Shown here one piece after another: positions 1-8,290 of a stretch of DNA of 64,000 nt (positions within the stretch are counted from its first letter, which is position 1; the number at the start of each line of letters is the position of its first letter). The DNA is from Streptomyces sp. MP131-18 (GTDB lineage Bacteria; Actinomycetota; Actinomycetes; Streptomycetales; Streptomycetaceae). The translations under genes and the position numbers were made by a program. A model generated the notes under the pieces. It had not been told where the DNA came from and ran no database searches. It saw nothing but the letters and a program-made list of their open reading frames with translations. The stretch is from NCBI RefSeq assembly GCF_001984575.1, contig NZ_LZNS01000001.1, positions 3,345,881-3,409,880 on the forward strand. The letters run 5' to 3'.

Positions 1-207
1 TCGGAAGTCCTCGGCTTCCTGCGCCGCTCCGTCGACGAGCTGGGCCAGACCATCGTCATGGTCACCCACGACCCCGTCGCCGCCGCCTACGCCGACCGCG
101 TGCTGTACCTGGCGGACGGCCGGCTGGTGGACGACATGGCGCACCCGACGGCGGATCTGGTGCTGGACCGGATGCGGCGCTTCGACGCGCACGGGCGGGT
201 GTCGTGA
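1..207 (+). CDS. ABC transporter ATP-binding protein, C-terminal fragment
   Basis: Only the last 68 residues are in the window. They read in frame from base 1 to a TGA at 205-207. The fragment contains the H-loop context TIVMVTHDP followed by ADRVLYLADGRLVDD, which is typical of MacB/LolD/FtsE-type ATPases. The stop overlaps the GTG start of the FtsX-like permease by four bases (GTGA), so the two are translationally coupled halves of one exporter. Walker A, signature and Walker B motifs lie outside the window. Confidence 0.9.
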   Translation, partial: SEVLGFLRRSVDELGQTIVMVTHDPVAAAYADRVLYLADGRLVDDMAHPTADLVLDRMRRFDAHGRVS

Positions 208-2768
208 CCGTGCTGAAGACGTCGATGCGGAGCTTTTTCTCCCATAAGGGGCGGATGGCTCTGTCGGGCATCGCGATCGTGCTGTCCGTCGCGTTCGTGT
301 GCGGCACGCTGGTGTTCACGGACACGCTGAACAGCACGTTCGACAAGTTCTTCGCCTCCACGGCGTCCGATGTGACGGTCGGGCCCGAGGAGGAGGAGAA
401 CGGACAGGAGACCGGCCGCGAGGGGACGCTGCCGGAGGGCGTCGTGGACCGGGTGCGGGCCGTCGACGGGGTGGAGTCGGCCGAGGGTGTGGTGATCAAC
501 ACCAGCATCACGGTCGTGGACGGCGATGGGGAGAGCGTCGGGTCCGCCAACGGGGCCCCGACGATCGGCGCCGACTGGGGACCGGACACGCAGCGTTCGA
601 TGGAGCTGACCGAGGGCCGCGAGCCGGGCGGCCCCGGTGAGGCGCTGCTGGACGCGGACACCGCGCAGCGGCAGGGCGTCGCGATCGGCGACGAGCTGGA
701 GATCGTCGCGGTGTCCGGCCGGCACGCGGTGACGGTGACGGGTCTGGTGGAGTTCAGCAGCACCAACCCGGGGGCGCCCTACCTGCTGCTCGAACCGGCG
801 GCGGCGCGCACGGCGCTGCTGGGGGCGGCGGACGTGATCAGCTCGGTGCACGTGACGGCGGCGGACGGTGTCGCGGACGAGGAGTTGAAGGAACGGATCG
901 GGGCGGCGCTCGGCGGCGGGTTCGACATCGACACGCGGGCGGAGAACGAGGAGGCGATGGCGGACGACGTCGGCGGCTTCCTCGACGTGATGCGCTACGC
1001 GATGCTGGGCTTCGCCGGGATCGCGGTGCTGGTGGGGGTCTTCCTCATCGTCAACACCTTCTCCATGCTGGTCGCCCAGCGCACCCGCGAGATCGGCCTG
1101 ATGCGGGCCATCGGATCGAGCCGCCGCCAGGTCAACCGTTCGGTGCTGGCCGAGGCGCTGCTGCTCGGCGTGCTGGGCTCGATCGTGGGCATCGGGGCCG
1201 GGGTGGGCCTGGCCGTGGGCCTGATGAAGGCGATGAACTCGGCCGGGATCAACATGGACACCTCCGAGTTGACGGTGACCTGGTCGACGCCGGTCGCGGG
1301 CCTGCTGGTCGGGGTGGTGGCGACGGTGCTCGCCGCGTGGCTGCCGGCGCGGCGCGCGGGCCGGGTGTCGCCGATGGCGGCGCTGCGGGACGCGGGAACG
1401 CCGGGGGACGCGGCGGCGGGCCGGGTCCGCGGGGCGCTGGGTCTGGTGCTGACCGGGGCGGGCGCGGCCTGCCTGGTGGCGGCGGCCGGTGCCGAGGAGT
1501 CGGGGGAAGGTTCACTGTTCCTTTCCGGCGGGCTGCTGCTGACGCTGTTCGGGGCGATCGTGCTGGCTCCGCTGCTGGCCTCGGGCGTGGTGCGGGTGCT
1601 GGGCGCGGTGGTGCTGCGGGTGTTCGGTCCTGTGGGCCGGATGGCCGGGCGGAACGCGCGGCGCAACCCGCGGCGCACGGGCGCGACGGCGGGCGCGCTG
1701 ATGATCGGGCTCGCGCTGGTCGGTTCGCTGTCCGTAGTCGGTTCCTCCGTGGTGGCGTCCGCGTCGGACCAGCTGGACCGTTCCGTGGGGGCGGACTTCA
1801 TCATCGACACCTCGGGGCAGCTGATCACGCCGGAGGCGGCCGAGGCGGTGCGTTCGACACCGGGCCTGGCGCACGTCACGGACTACACGGTGGTGTCGGT
1901 GGAGCTGACGACCCCGGACGGGAGGACGACGGCGCAGGACGTGACGGCGGCCGACCCGACGTACGCGCAGGATCTGCGGGCGCCGACGGTGGCGGGGGAG
2001 CTGCCGGCGGCGTACGAGCCGGACCACCTGTCGGTGGGCGAGACGTTCGCGGAGGAGCACGGCCTGTCGGTGGGCGACGAGCTGACCGCGCGGTTCGTCG
2101 GCGGCGACGAGGGCGTGCGGCTGACGCTGGGCGCGATCACCTCGGACCGGACGCTGATCGACTCGCAGGCGATGTACCTGTCCACGGACACGGCGAGGGC
2201 GCATCTGCCGGCGGAGAAGATGCCGCTGAACATGGTGATGTTCGCGAAGGCCGAGGAGGGCCAGAAGGACGCGGTCTACGCGGAGTTGCGGGAGCGCATG
2301 GCGCCGTTCCCGCAGTACGAGGTCAGCGACCAGGCGGACTACAAGCAGGCGCTCGAGGACGAGATCGGGATGCTGCTGAACATCGTGTACGCGCTGCTCG
2401 CGCTGGCGATCATCGTGGCGGTTCTGGGCGTCGTCAACACGCTGGCGCTCTCGGTCGTCGAACGGACGCGGGAGATCGGCCTGATGCGGGCGATCGGCCT
2501 CTCGCGGCGGCAGCTGCGGCGCATGGTGCGACTCGAATCCGTGGTGATCGCGCTGTTCGGCGCGCTGCTCGGGCTCGGGCTCGGCCTCGGCTGGGGGGCG
2601 ACGGCGCAGCGGGTGCTCGAGCAGGAGGGGTTCACGGTGCTGGAGACCCCGTGGCCGACGATCCTCACGGTCTTCGCGGGCTCCGCGGTGGTGGGCCTCG
2701 CGGCGGCGCTGTTCCCCGCGTTCCGCGCGGGGCGGATGAACGTGCTGCGGGCCATCGCCACGGACTGA
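204..2768 (+). CDS. FtsX-like ABC transporter permease
   Basis: An 854-residue permease with the duplicated layout of actinobacterial MacB/FtsX-type exporters. One transmembrane helix lies near residues 17-40, then an extracytoplasmic MacB-periplasmic-core-like domain to about 255, then three helices with the cytoplasmic motif RTREIGLMRAIGSS. The pattern repeats in the second half, with ERTREIGLMRAIGLSRR near the C-terminus. It probably works with the ATPase encoded just upstream, with which it overlaps by four bases. Such exporters move lipids, peptides or antibiotics; the substrate here cannot be read from sequence. The start is the coupled GTG at 204. A strong hairpin follows the stop. Confidence 0.93.
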   Translation: MTVLKTSMRSFFSHKGRMALSGIAIVLSVAFVCGTLVFTDTLNSTFDKFFASTASDVTVGPEEEENGQETGREGTLPEGVVDRVRAVDGVESAEGVVINTSITVVDGDGESVGSANGAPTIGADWGPDTQRSMELTEGREPGGPGEALLDADTAQRQGVAIGDELEIVAVSGRHAVTVTGLVEFSSTNPGAPYLLLEPAAARTALLGAADVISSVHVTAADGVADEELKERIGAALGGGFDIDTRAENEEAMADDVGGFLDVMRYAMLGFAGIAVLVGVFLIVNTFSMLVAQRTREIGLMRAIGSSRRQVNRSVLAEALLLGVLGSIVGIGAGVGLAVGLMKAMNSAGINMDTSELTVTWSTPVAGLLVGVVATVLAAWLPARRAGRVSPMAALRDAGTPGDAAAGRVRGALGLVLTGAGAACLVAAAGAEESGEGSLFLSGGLLLTLFGAIVLAPLLASGVVRVLGAVVLRVFGPVGRMAGRNARRNPRRTGATAGALMIGLALVGSLSVVGSSVVASASDQLDRSVGADFIIDTSGQLITPEAAEAVRSTPGLAHVTDYTVVSVELTTPDGRTTAQDVTAADPTYAQDLRAPTVAGELPAAYEPDHLSVGETFAEEHGLSVGDELTARFVGGDEGVRLTLGAITSDRTLIDSQAMYLSTDTARAHLPAEKMPLNMVMFAKAEEGQKDAVYAELRERMAPFPQYEVSDQADYKQALEDEIGMLLNIVYALLALAIIVAVLGVVNTLALSVVERTREIGLMRAIGLSRRQLRRMVRLESVVIALFGALLGLGLGLGWGATAQRVLEQEGFTVLETPWPTILTVFAGSAVVGLAAALFPAFRAGRMNVLRAIATD

Positions 2769-2786
2769 ACGCGTCCGTTGCCGACG

Positions 2787-2826
2787 CGGCCGTCCGGTCC
2801 CTTGCGGTGGGGGGACCGGGCGGCCG
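2787..2826. terminator. Hairpin between convergent permease and proC
   Basis: Left arm 2787-2801 and right arm 2812-2826 form a 15-bp stem with a single G-U wobble and a 10-base loop. It lies between the stop of the FtsX-like gene and the stop of proC, so it probably terminates transcription from both sides. There is no T-tract, as is usual for Streptomyces terminators. Confidence 0.75.
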
Positions 2827-2857
2827 TTCTCCGTACTCGGCCGGCACTCGGCCGGCG

Positions 2858-3676
2858 TCAGGCGCCGGCGGCGAGCTGGCGGCTGCGGTCGCGGGCCGCT
2901 TCGAGTGCGGCGATGAGCGCGGCGCGGACGCCGTGGTTCTCCAGCTCGCGGATGGCGCTGATGGTCGTGCCCCCCGGGGAGGTGACGGCCCCGCGCAGGG
3001 TGACGGGGTGCTCGCCGCTGTCCCGCAGCATGACGGAGGCGCCGATCGCGGCCTGGACGATCAGGTCGTGCGCCTTGTCGCGGGGCAGGCCGAGCAGGAT
3101 GCCGGCGTCCGTCATCGCCTCGACGAGGAAGTAGAAGTAGGCCGGTCCCGAGCCGGACAGCGCGGTGGCGGCATCCTGCTGGGACTCGGGCAGGCGCAGG
3201 GTCTTGCCGACACCGTTGAAGATGTCCTCGGCGTGCGCCAGGTGCTCCTCGGTGGCGTGGGTGCCGCCGGAGATCACGGACATGGCCTCGTCGACGAGGG
3301 CCGGGGTGTTGGGCATGACGCGCACCACGGGCGTCCCCGGGGTGAGGTGCGACTCGACGAAACCGGTGGTGATGCCCGCGGCGGCCGAGATCACCAGCCG
3401 GTCGGCGGGGGTGTGCGGGGCCAGCTCGTCCAGCAGCGCGGCCATGTCCTGCGGCTTGACGGCCAGGATCAGGATGTCGGCGTTCTTGGCGGCCTCGGCG
3501 TTGCCGACGGTCTCCACGCCGTGCCTGGCCCGCAGGGCCCGGGCGCGCTCGGCACGGCGGACGGTGACGAGCAGGTCGGCGGGGGCACGCCCGGCCCTGA
3601 GCATGCCGCCGAGCAGGGCCTCACCGATCTTCCCGGTGCCGAGAACGGCGATCTTGTGGGTCATGAGAGGGCTCAC
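2858..3676 (-). CDS. proC: Pyrroline-5-carboxylate reductase
   Basis: A 272-residue enzyme that reduces 1-pyrroline-5-carboxylate to L-proline with NAD(P)H, the last step of proline synthesis. The N-terminal Rossmann motif is IAVLGTGKIGEALLGG. The C-terminal half has the family signature around ALSGSGPAYFYFLVEAM and the motif TSPGGTTISAIRELE. The GTG at 3676 is chosen because AGGGAAG lies seven bases upstream; an ATG at 3664 (MTHKIAV) is the alternative and would shorten the protein by four residues. Length matches the family. Confidence 0.95.
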   Translation of the reverse strand: MSPLMTHKIAVLGTGKIGEALLGGMLRAGRAPADLLVTVRRAERARALRARHGVETVGNAEAAKNADILILAVKPQDMAALLDELAPHTPADRLVISAAAGITTGFVESHLTPGTPVVRVMPNTPALVDEAMSVISGGTHATEEHLAHAEDIFNGVGKTLRLPESQQDAATALSGSGPAYFYFLVEAMTDAGILLGLPRDKAHDLIVQAAIGASVMLRDSGEHPVTLRGAVTSPGGTTISAIRELENHGVRAALIAALEAARDRSRQLAAGA

Positions 3677-3719
3677 TCACTCGCTTCCCTGTGGTCGAAA
3701 GGGCGTCCTCATCCTCGCA

Positions 3720-4478
3720 TCAGCGGATGACGACGGTGAGCCGGACGGTGTAGTCCTCGGTGACCTGCCCATCGGGGAACTCGGCGCGCACGGCCTCCTC
3801 CTCGGCGGCGAGGATGGGGCGGGACTTCTCGGGGCCGAGGACGGCGAGCCAGGAGTGGGTGGCGAGGTTGGCTATGTGGGCGGCCAGCGGGATGGTGCGG
3901 CGCCAGCCGACCTCCCGGTGGACGGGGGCCAGGCCGAGCCCGAGGCCGCGCAGCAGGGCCGGCGCGGTCGTGGTGATGTCCTCGCGGCGGAACTCGCTCA
4001 GGCGCTCCGCCAGCCGCCGTTCCTGCGCGTCGGCCCACCGGACGGAACGGTCGCGCACGTTCCACCACAGGGCGAGCGCCCCGCCCGGGCGCAGCACGCG
4101 CAGCGCCTCGGGGACGGAGCGGGCCGGGTCGGTCCAGTGCCACGCCTGGGCGTAGGTGACCAGGTCGAACGAGCCGGCGGCGAACGGCAGCGCGTCGCCC
4201 GAGCCGCGGACGAGGGGCACATCGGGCAGGGCGGCGCGGAACTGCGCGGCCATGCCGGGTCCTGGCTCCGCGGCGACGACGCGGGCGCCCCGTTCGTGCA
4301 GGGGTGCGGCGCCCTTGCCGGTGCCGGCCCCCACGTCCAGCACGGCGGAGCCGGCCAGGGGCCGCCCGGACAGCTCCTCGACGGCGTCGTAGAGGGCGGG
4401 CGGGTAGGTGGGGCGCAGGGCGGCGTACTCGGCGGCGATGGCGTCGAACGAGGTGGCAAGGTCGGACGTGGTCGTCAT
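3720..4478 (-). CDS. Class I SAM-dependent methyltransferase
   Basis: A 252-residue protein with the class I methyltransferase motif I VLDVGAGTGKGAAPL, an acidic residue at the end of strand 2 (VVAAEPGPGM), and the Methyltransf_11-type segment FDLVTYAQAWHWTDP. The last resembles trans-aconitate or ubiquinone/menaquinone-type methyltransferases. The substrate is unknown. It lies upstream of proC on the same strand with a 43-bp gap, but nothing ties it to proline metabolism. The ATG at 4478 is preceded by GGGGAG at a somewhat long distance. Confidence 0.88.
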   Translation of the reverse strand: MTTTSDLATSFDAIAAEYAALRPTYPPALYDAVEELSGRPLAGSAVLDVGAGTGKGAAPLHERGARVVAAEPGPGMAAQFRAALPDVPLVRGSGDALPFAAGSFDLVTYAQAWHWTDPARSVPEALRVLRPGGALALWWNVRDRSVRWADAQERRLAERLSEFRREDITTTAPALLRGLGLGLAPVHREVGWRRTIPLAAHIANLATHSWLAVLGPEKSRPILAAEEEAVRAEFPDGQVTEDYTVRLTVVIR

Positions 4479-4675
4479 GACCGGTCAACTCCCCGGCTGG
4501 GACCGCCTTGAACCGGACGGGTCCGTGCCGGGGCGCGGCCTGGGGTGTTCGAGGGGGAAGCCGTCGTTCGCGTAGTTGCCGCGCGGCGCCGGCCGCAGGC
4601 GGCGGACGAGTCGGTGCAGGCCGCGCATGTCGGTGCTCCTCAGCTGTGGGTTTCCGAAGGTCGTTGCGCGGTGCG

Positions 4676-4963
4676 TCAGTCCAGCTCGCGCATCATGCGT
4701 TCCATCGAGGCGACGGACTTGCGGGTCTCCCCCAGCTCGTCGGTGTAGCGGCGCAGAATCTCCGTGTTGTCCTCCAGCAGCTCCGCGTACTTGACGCTCA
4801 GACGCTTGTACTCGTCCTCGCGCGAGGCGAGCATGCGGGCGCGCCAGGTGGCGGCGATCTGCCAGACGACCACGATGAGCAGCGCGAAGACGCCTGCGGT
4901 GCCGAGCCCGGCCGCCCAGACGCCCGCGGGGTCGTCCGCCAGGGTGGTCAGCGAATCGTTCAC
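4676..4963 (-). CDS. Small membrane-anchored coiled-coil protein
   Basis: A 95-residue protein. A single hydrophobic helix (about residues 18-38, including FALLIVVVWQIAATW) is followed by a charged heptad-like region (residues 45-90) rich in Glu, Leu and Arg. Its start ATG overlaps the stop of the upstream winged-helix regulator (ATGA), so the pair is translationally coupled. A plausible role is a membrane partner or transducer for that regulator, but this is inferred from position only. Confidence 0.8.
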   Translation of the reverse strand: MNDSLTTLADDPAGVWAAGLGTAGVFALLIVVVWQIAATWRARMLASREDEYKRLSVKYAELLEDNTEILRRYTDELGETRKSVASMERMMRELD

Positions 4964-5292
4964 TGCGCTTCCTCTTTCTGCCGCTGCCGGTCGGCCGTCG
5001 CCGTGACCGTCTCGGCAGCCTCCGCGATGGTGCGCGGCGTCAGTTCGTAGATGAAGGGCGCCACCTCGAAGAACTTCATGGCCTTGCCGTCGGCGGACAG
5101 CTCCAGCGTGCCGACGACGAGCCCGGCGGCCTCCAGCCGCTGCAGATGCATGTGCAGCAGCGGGCGGCTCATGCCGATCTCGCGGGCGAGCCTGCTGACA
5201 TAATTCCGCTCGGCGGCGAGCGCGGCGACGATCCGCATGCGATGCGGATTGCCGAGGGCGGCCAGCACTTTCAGCAGCTCGTCCCCGCTCAT
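4960..5292 (-). CDS. ArsR-like winged-helix transcriptional regulator
   Basis: A 110-residue protein starting MSGDELLKVLAALGNPHRMR. The ArsR-type winged helix covers about residues 5-75, with LGNPHRMRIVAAL, a recognition helix around LAREIGMSRPLLHMHLQRLE, and a wing ending AAGLVV. No metal-binding Cys pair of the ArsR/SmtB type is present. The start at 5292 is supported by GGAGGGG about six bases upstream; an in-frame upstream start at 5367 adds 25 residues outside the domain and is less likely. It is coupled to the small coiled-coil membrane protein downstream. Confidence 0.85.
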   Translation of the reverse strand: MSGDELLKVLAALGNPHRMRIVAALAAERNYVSRLAREIGMSRPLLHMHLQRLEAAGLVVGTLELSADGKAMKFFEVAPFIYELTPRTIAEAAETVTATADRQRQKEEAQ

Positions 5293-5394
5293 CGCGACCC
5301 CTCCGCTTTCCGGTGGTGCGTCTTCAGGCTCGCAGCGGCCCACCCACCTGTCAATCGGAACTGACACATGTCCGGGTCGGCTCAGGGGGAACCC

Positions 5395-5913
5395 TTAGGC
5401 GCGCTTGCCCCTTCTCCTGCGGGCCGGGTGCCCGGAACGCTTCGCGGTACGCCTGCGGTGCCGGGCGACAGCCGTCTCGTAGTCCAGCCGCCGCAGCTTC
5501 TCGCCCGGCGCCTCCACGGTGCTGCGCAGCGCGTACGCCAGGAAGACGCCGACGAAGCCGACCACCTTGATGCTGCGGAACGCCGACTCGTCCACCGCGT
5601 TCTCCGGGGCGGGGCGCGTGTACCTGATCCAGGTGCGGGTCGCGGCCATCGCGGTGCAGATGGCGAAGGCGATGACGACCATGGCGCGCAGCCAGCCCGC
5701 GGTCTCGGAGCTGTCGAGGCCGGAGTAGCCCAGGAACAGCAGCGTCCCGCCCATGGCCGCGAGCAGCAGCGCGGCCACGGTGAGCCCGGCGCGGCGTGCC
5801 CCGTATCCGCCGCTGTGATCGACCCAGGAGACGCCGTAGAACCTGATGGGCTCCGGCCGGGGTTCGTCGTCGGCCGCGCCGTCCGGCGGGCTCTGCGGGT
5901 GCGAGGTGGACAT
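5395..5913 (-). CDS. Conserved three-helix membrane protein
   Basis: A 172-residue protein that I do not recognise as a characterised family. A hydrophilic N-terminus rich in Pro/Asp/Glu leads to the motif IRFYGVSWVDHSGGYGARR. Hydrophobic segments follow at about 42-63, 74-94 and 122-138, then a very basic tail ending HPARRRRGKRA. The basic tail suggests an inside C-terminus. It is divergent from the Ser/Thr kinase gene, with a repeat-rich 200-bp intergenic region between. Confidence 0.72.
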   Translation of the reverse strand: MSTSHPQSPPDGAADDEPRPEPIRFYGVSWVDHSGGYGARRAGLTVAALLLAAMGGTLLFLGYSGLDSSETAGWLRAMVVIAFAICTAMAATRTWIRYTRPAPENAVDESAFRSIKVVGFVGVFLAYALRSTVEAPGEKLRRLDYETAVARHRRRTAKRSGHPARRRRGKRA

Positions 5914-5970
5914 GCGAACGATTATGACGGGCGGGTTTCCGGCGCCGCTCCCCGGTTCCGTCGGTTGGGG

Positions 5971-6043
5971 CGGTTCCGCCGGTTCCGCCGGTTCCCCGCC
6001 CGTTCCCCTGCCCGTTCCTCACCCGTTCCTCACCCGTTCCCCG
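5971..6043. repeat. Short tandem repeats upstream of the kinase
   Basis: Three copies of a 9-bp unit CGGTTCCGC (5971-5997) run into about four copies of an 11-bp unit CCCGTTCCTCA (5999-6043, imperfect). They fill the intergenic region between the divergent membrane-protein and kinase genes, just before the kinase's putative -10 box. Confidence 0.75.
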
Positions 6044-6071
6044 CCGGGGACCGGTGCGCGGGGCGCCGTCG

Positions 6072-6077
6072 TACGCT
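6072..6077 (+). promoter_or_regulatory. Putative -10 box for the Ser/Thr kinase
   Basis: TACGCT lies 44 bases before the ATG at 6122. That ATG is preceded by GGGGGAG, so this transcript would carry a short leader with a ribosome-binding site. No convincing -35 box was seen. Confidence 0.45.
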
Positions 6078-6121
6078 GTCCCCGGCACAAGGGCATCGGG
6101 CACAACGGGGGAGATGCTGCC

Positions 6122-8290
6122 ATGACGGACAACCGCGGCCTGGTGCCGCAACGGCTGGGCGAGTACGTGCTGGAGCGGCGGCTCGGCAGCGGCGGCATGG
6201 GCGTGGTGCACCTGGCACGGACGGTGACCGGGCGGCGGGTGGCGATCAAGGTGATCCGGCCCGAGTACGCCGAACACCCGGGATTCCGCGCCCGTTTCCG
6301 CCGGGAGGTGGCCGCGGCGCGGCGGGTCAGCGGCGCGTTCACGGCGCCGGTCGTCGACGCCGACCCGGAGGACGACCCGCCGTGGCTGGCCACGCTGTAC
6401 GTGCCGGGCGGCTCGCTCGCGGACCGGCTGGACGCCGCGGGGCCGCTCCCGGTCGCGGAGGCGGCGCGCGTCGGCGCCCAACTGGCCGAGGCGCTGCGGG
6501 ACATCCACCGCAGCGGTCTGGTGCACCGCGACCTCAAGCCGGGGAACGTGCTGCTGGCCGAGGACGGCGTGCGCGTCATCGACTTCGGCATCTCGCGGGC
6601 GATGAGCCACAGTCACCGGCTGACGGAGGCCGGGGAGGTGCTGGGCTCGCCGCCGTTCATGGCGCCCGAGCAGCTGACGGGCGCGGACGTCACCGAGGCG
6701 GCGGACGTGTTCGCGCTCGGCGCGGTGGTGGCGTACGCGGCGACCGGGCACAGCCCGTTCGAGCCGGGCACGGAGCCGGGCGGCGATCCGCTGGCGGTGG
6801 CCTACCGCGTGGTGCACGAGGAGCCGGACCTGGGCGACGTTCCCGAGCCGCTGCGGGGCCTGGTCGCGCGCTGCCTGGCCAAGGACCCGGCGCGGCGGCC
6901 CGAGGTGCCGTCGCTGCTGCGGATGGCCTCGTTCGCCGATACCGCCGTCCACACCGTCCACACCGTCCACGCCGTCCACCCCGCGCCGCCCGCCGGCCCG
7001 CCCGCGGGCGCGGCGCCGCAGGCGCCCGCGCCGGACGCGGCCGGCGCCGGGGAACCGGCGACCGGGCCCGTACGCGCCGGGCGGCGGCGCGCGCGGCTGG
7101 TGGCGGGCGCGGTGGCGCTGGCCGTGGCGGGGGCGGCGGCGACCGGCGTGTGGCTGGCCGCGCCCGCGGACCCGGACCGCCCGGCCACCGCGGGAACGAC
7201 GGTCCCCGACGGCGGGGGCGAGCGGCCGGAGCCGGCCGCGGCCGGCCCGTGGGAGATCGACCTGCGGGAGTTCGGCGTCGACGACGCGATCACCGAGGGC
7301 TTCCGCTGCCGGCCCGCGGACGGCGGCCTGCTGTGCGCGCAGGGACCGGCGTTCGCGGTGCTGCTCGGGTCCGGCGGCGAGGAGGTGTTCCGGCACCGCG
7401 GCCCGCGCGACGCCGTCGGCGGCCCCGGGGCGCTGCCGGGCGAGGGCGCGGTGCTGGCGCCGTCCGCCGCTGGCGTCAGCGCGCTCGGCCGGGACGGCGC
7501 GGAGCAGTGGCGGATCGACGCGCCCGAGCTGACCGGCAGCCTGCTGCGGGTGGGCGGCTCCCTGGCCCTCCAGAACGGCGACAGCACGCTGCGCTTCTAC
7601 GCCGCGGACGCGCCCGAGGCGCGGGGCGAGTGGACGGCCCCCGGGCGGTACGTCACGCAGTCGGCGAGCGGCGCGTCCCGCCTGCTGGTGGAGACCCGCG
7701 CCGACGCGACGGGCGCCGACCCGCTGCTGATGCTGCTGGACGACGTCGGCCGCGAGCTGTGGGCCGCGCCGGTCGGGCCGCCCCCCGAGGCGGTGGGCAT
7801 GACCGAACTGCTGGGCATGGACGCGGACGCGGCGTACTTCCAGGAGCACGACACGGACCTGCCGGTCGTCTCGGCCGTGCTGCGCCTCGACCTGTCCTCG
7901 GGCGCGTGGCGGCGCACGGAACTGCCGCGGTCCGCCGAGCCGTACGCCTCGGCGGCGGACGGCGTGGTCTACCTGCCGGACGCCACGGGCCTGGTCACGG
8001 CCGTGGACACGGTGGCGGGCGAGGTGCTGTGGAGCAGGCCGACCGGCGCCGACCAGCCCTCGCGGCCCGCCGCGGTGGACGGCGTGCTGTACCTGACGGA
8101 CGGCGAGGGGCGGCTGCACGAGGTGGCGGCGGACACCGGCGAGGTGCTGCACGTGGGCGCCGCGCATCCGGGCACCCCGGGCGCCGGCTCGGGCGGCTGG
8201 GCCCCGGCCCCGGTGATCGCGGACGGGGTGGCCTACGCGGTGACGGTGGGGAACACGCTGTACGCCCAGCCGCTGGAACGCGGTACCTAG
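6122..8290 (+). CDS. Membrane Ser/Thr protein kinase with PQQ-like sensor domain
   Basis: A 722-residue PknB-type kinase. The catalytic domain is at about 14-275, with glycine loop LGSGGMGVV, catalytic Lys43 in VAIK, HRDLKPGN (Asp137), DFG at 154-156 and APEQ. A Pro/Ala-rich linker carries a VHTVHTVH repeat. One transmembrane helix at about 323-345 leads to an outside region with repeated PQQ/YVTN-like blades (for example GVVYLPDATGLVTAVD and GVLYLTDGEGRLHEV), probably a ligand-sensing beta-propeller. The ATG at 6122 has GGGGGAG upstream and starts just before the kinase fold. The stop codon overlaps that of the convergent GT87/PAP2 gene. Confidence 0.92.
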   Translation: MTDNRGLVPQRLGEYVLERRLGSGGMGVVHLARTVTGRRVAIKVIRPEYAEHPGFRARFRREVAAARRVSGAFTAPVVDADPEDDPPWLATLYVPGGSLADRLDAAGPLPVAEAARVGAQLAEALRDIHRSGLVHRDLKPGNVLLAEDGVRVIDFGISRAMSHSHRLTEAGEVLGSPPFMAPEQLTGADVTEAADVFALGAVVAYAATGHSPFEPGTEPGGDPLAVAYRVVHEEPDLGDVPEPLRGLVARCLAKDPARRPEVPSLLRMASFADTAVHTVHTVHAVHPAPPAGPPAGAAPQAPAPDAAGAGEPATGPVRAGRRRARLVAGAVALAVAGAAATGVWLAAPADPDRPATAGTTVPDGGGERPEPAAAGPWEIDLREFGVDDAITEGFRCRPADGGLLCAQGPAFAVLLGSGGEEVFRHRGPRDAVGGPGALPGEGAVLAPSAAGVSALGRDGAEQWRIDAPELTGSLLRVGGSLALQNGDSTLRFYAADAPEARGEWTAPGRYVTQSASGASRLLVETRADATGADPLLMLLDDVGRELWAAPVGPPPEAVGMTELLGMDADAAYFQEHDTDLPVVSAVLRLDLSSGAWRRTELPRSAEPYASAADGVVYLPDATGLVTAVDTVAGEVLWSRPTGADQPSRPAAVDGVLYLTDGEGRLHEVAADTGEVLHVGAAHPGTPGAGSGGWAPAPVIADGVAYAVTVGNTLYAQPLERGT
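6944..6979 (+). repeat. Four 9-bp tandem repeats inside the kinase linker
   Basis: Four near-identical copies of (A/G)CCGTCCAC encode Val-His-Thr/Ala repeats in the juxtamembrane linker. The 9-bp unit keeps the frame whatever the copy number, so linker length could vary between strains. Confidence 0.85.
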
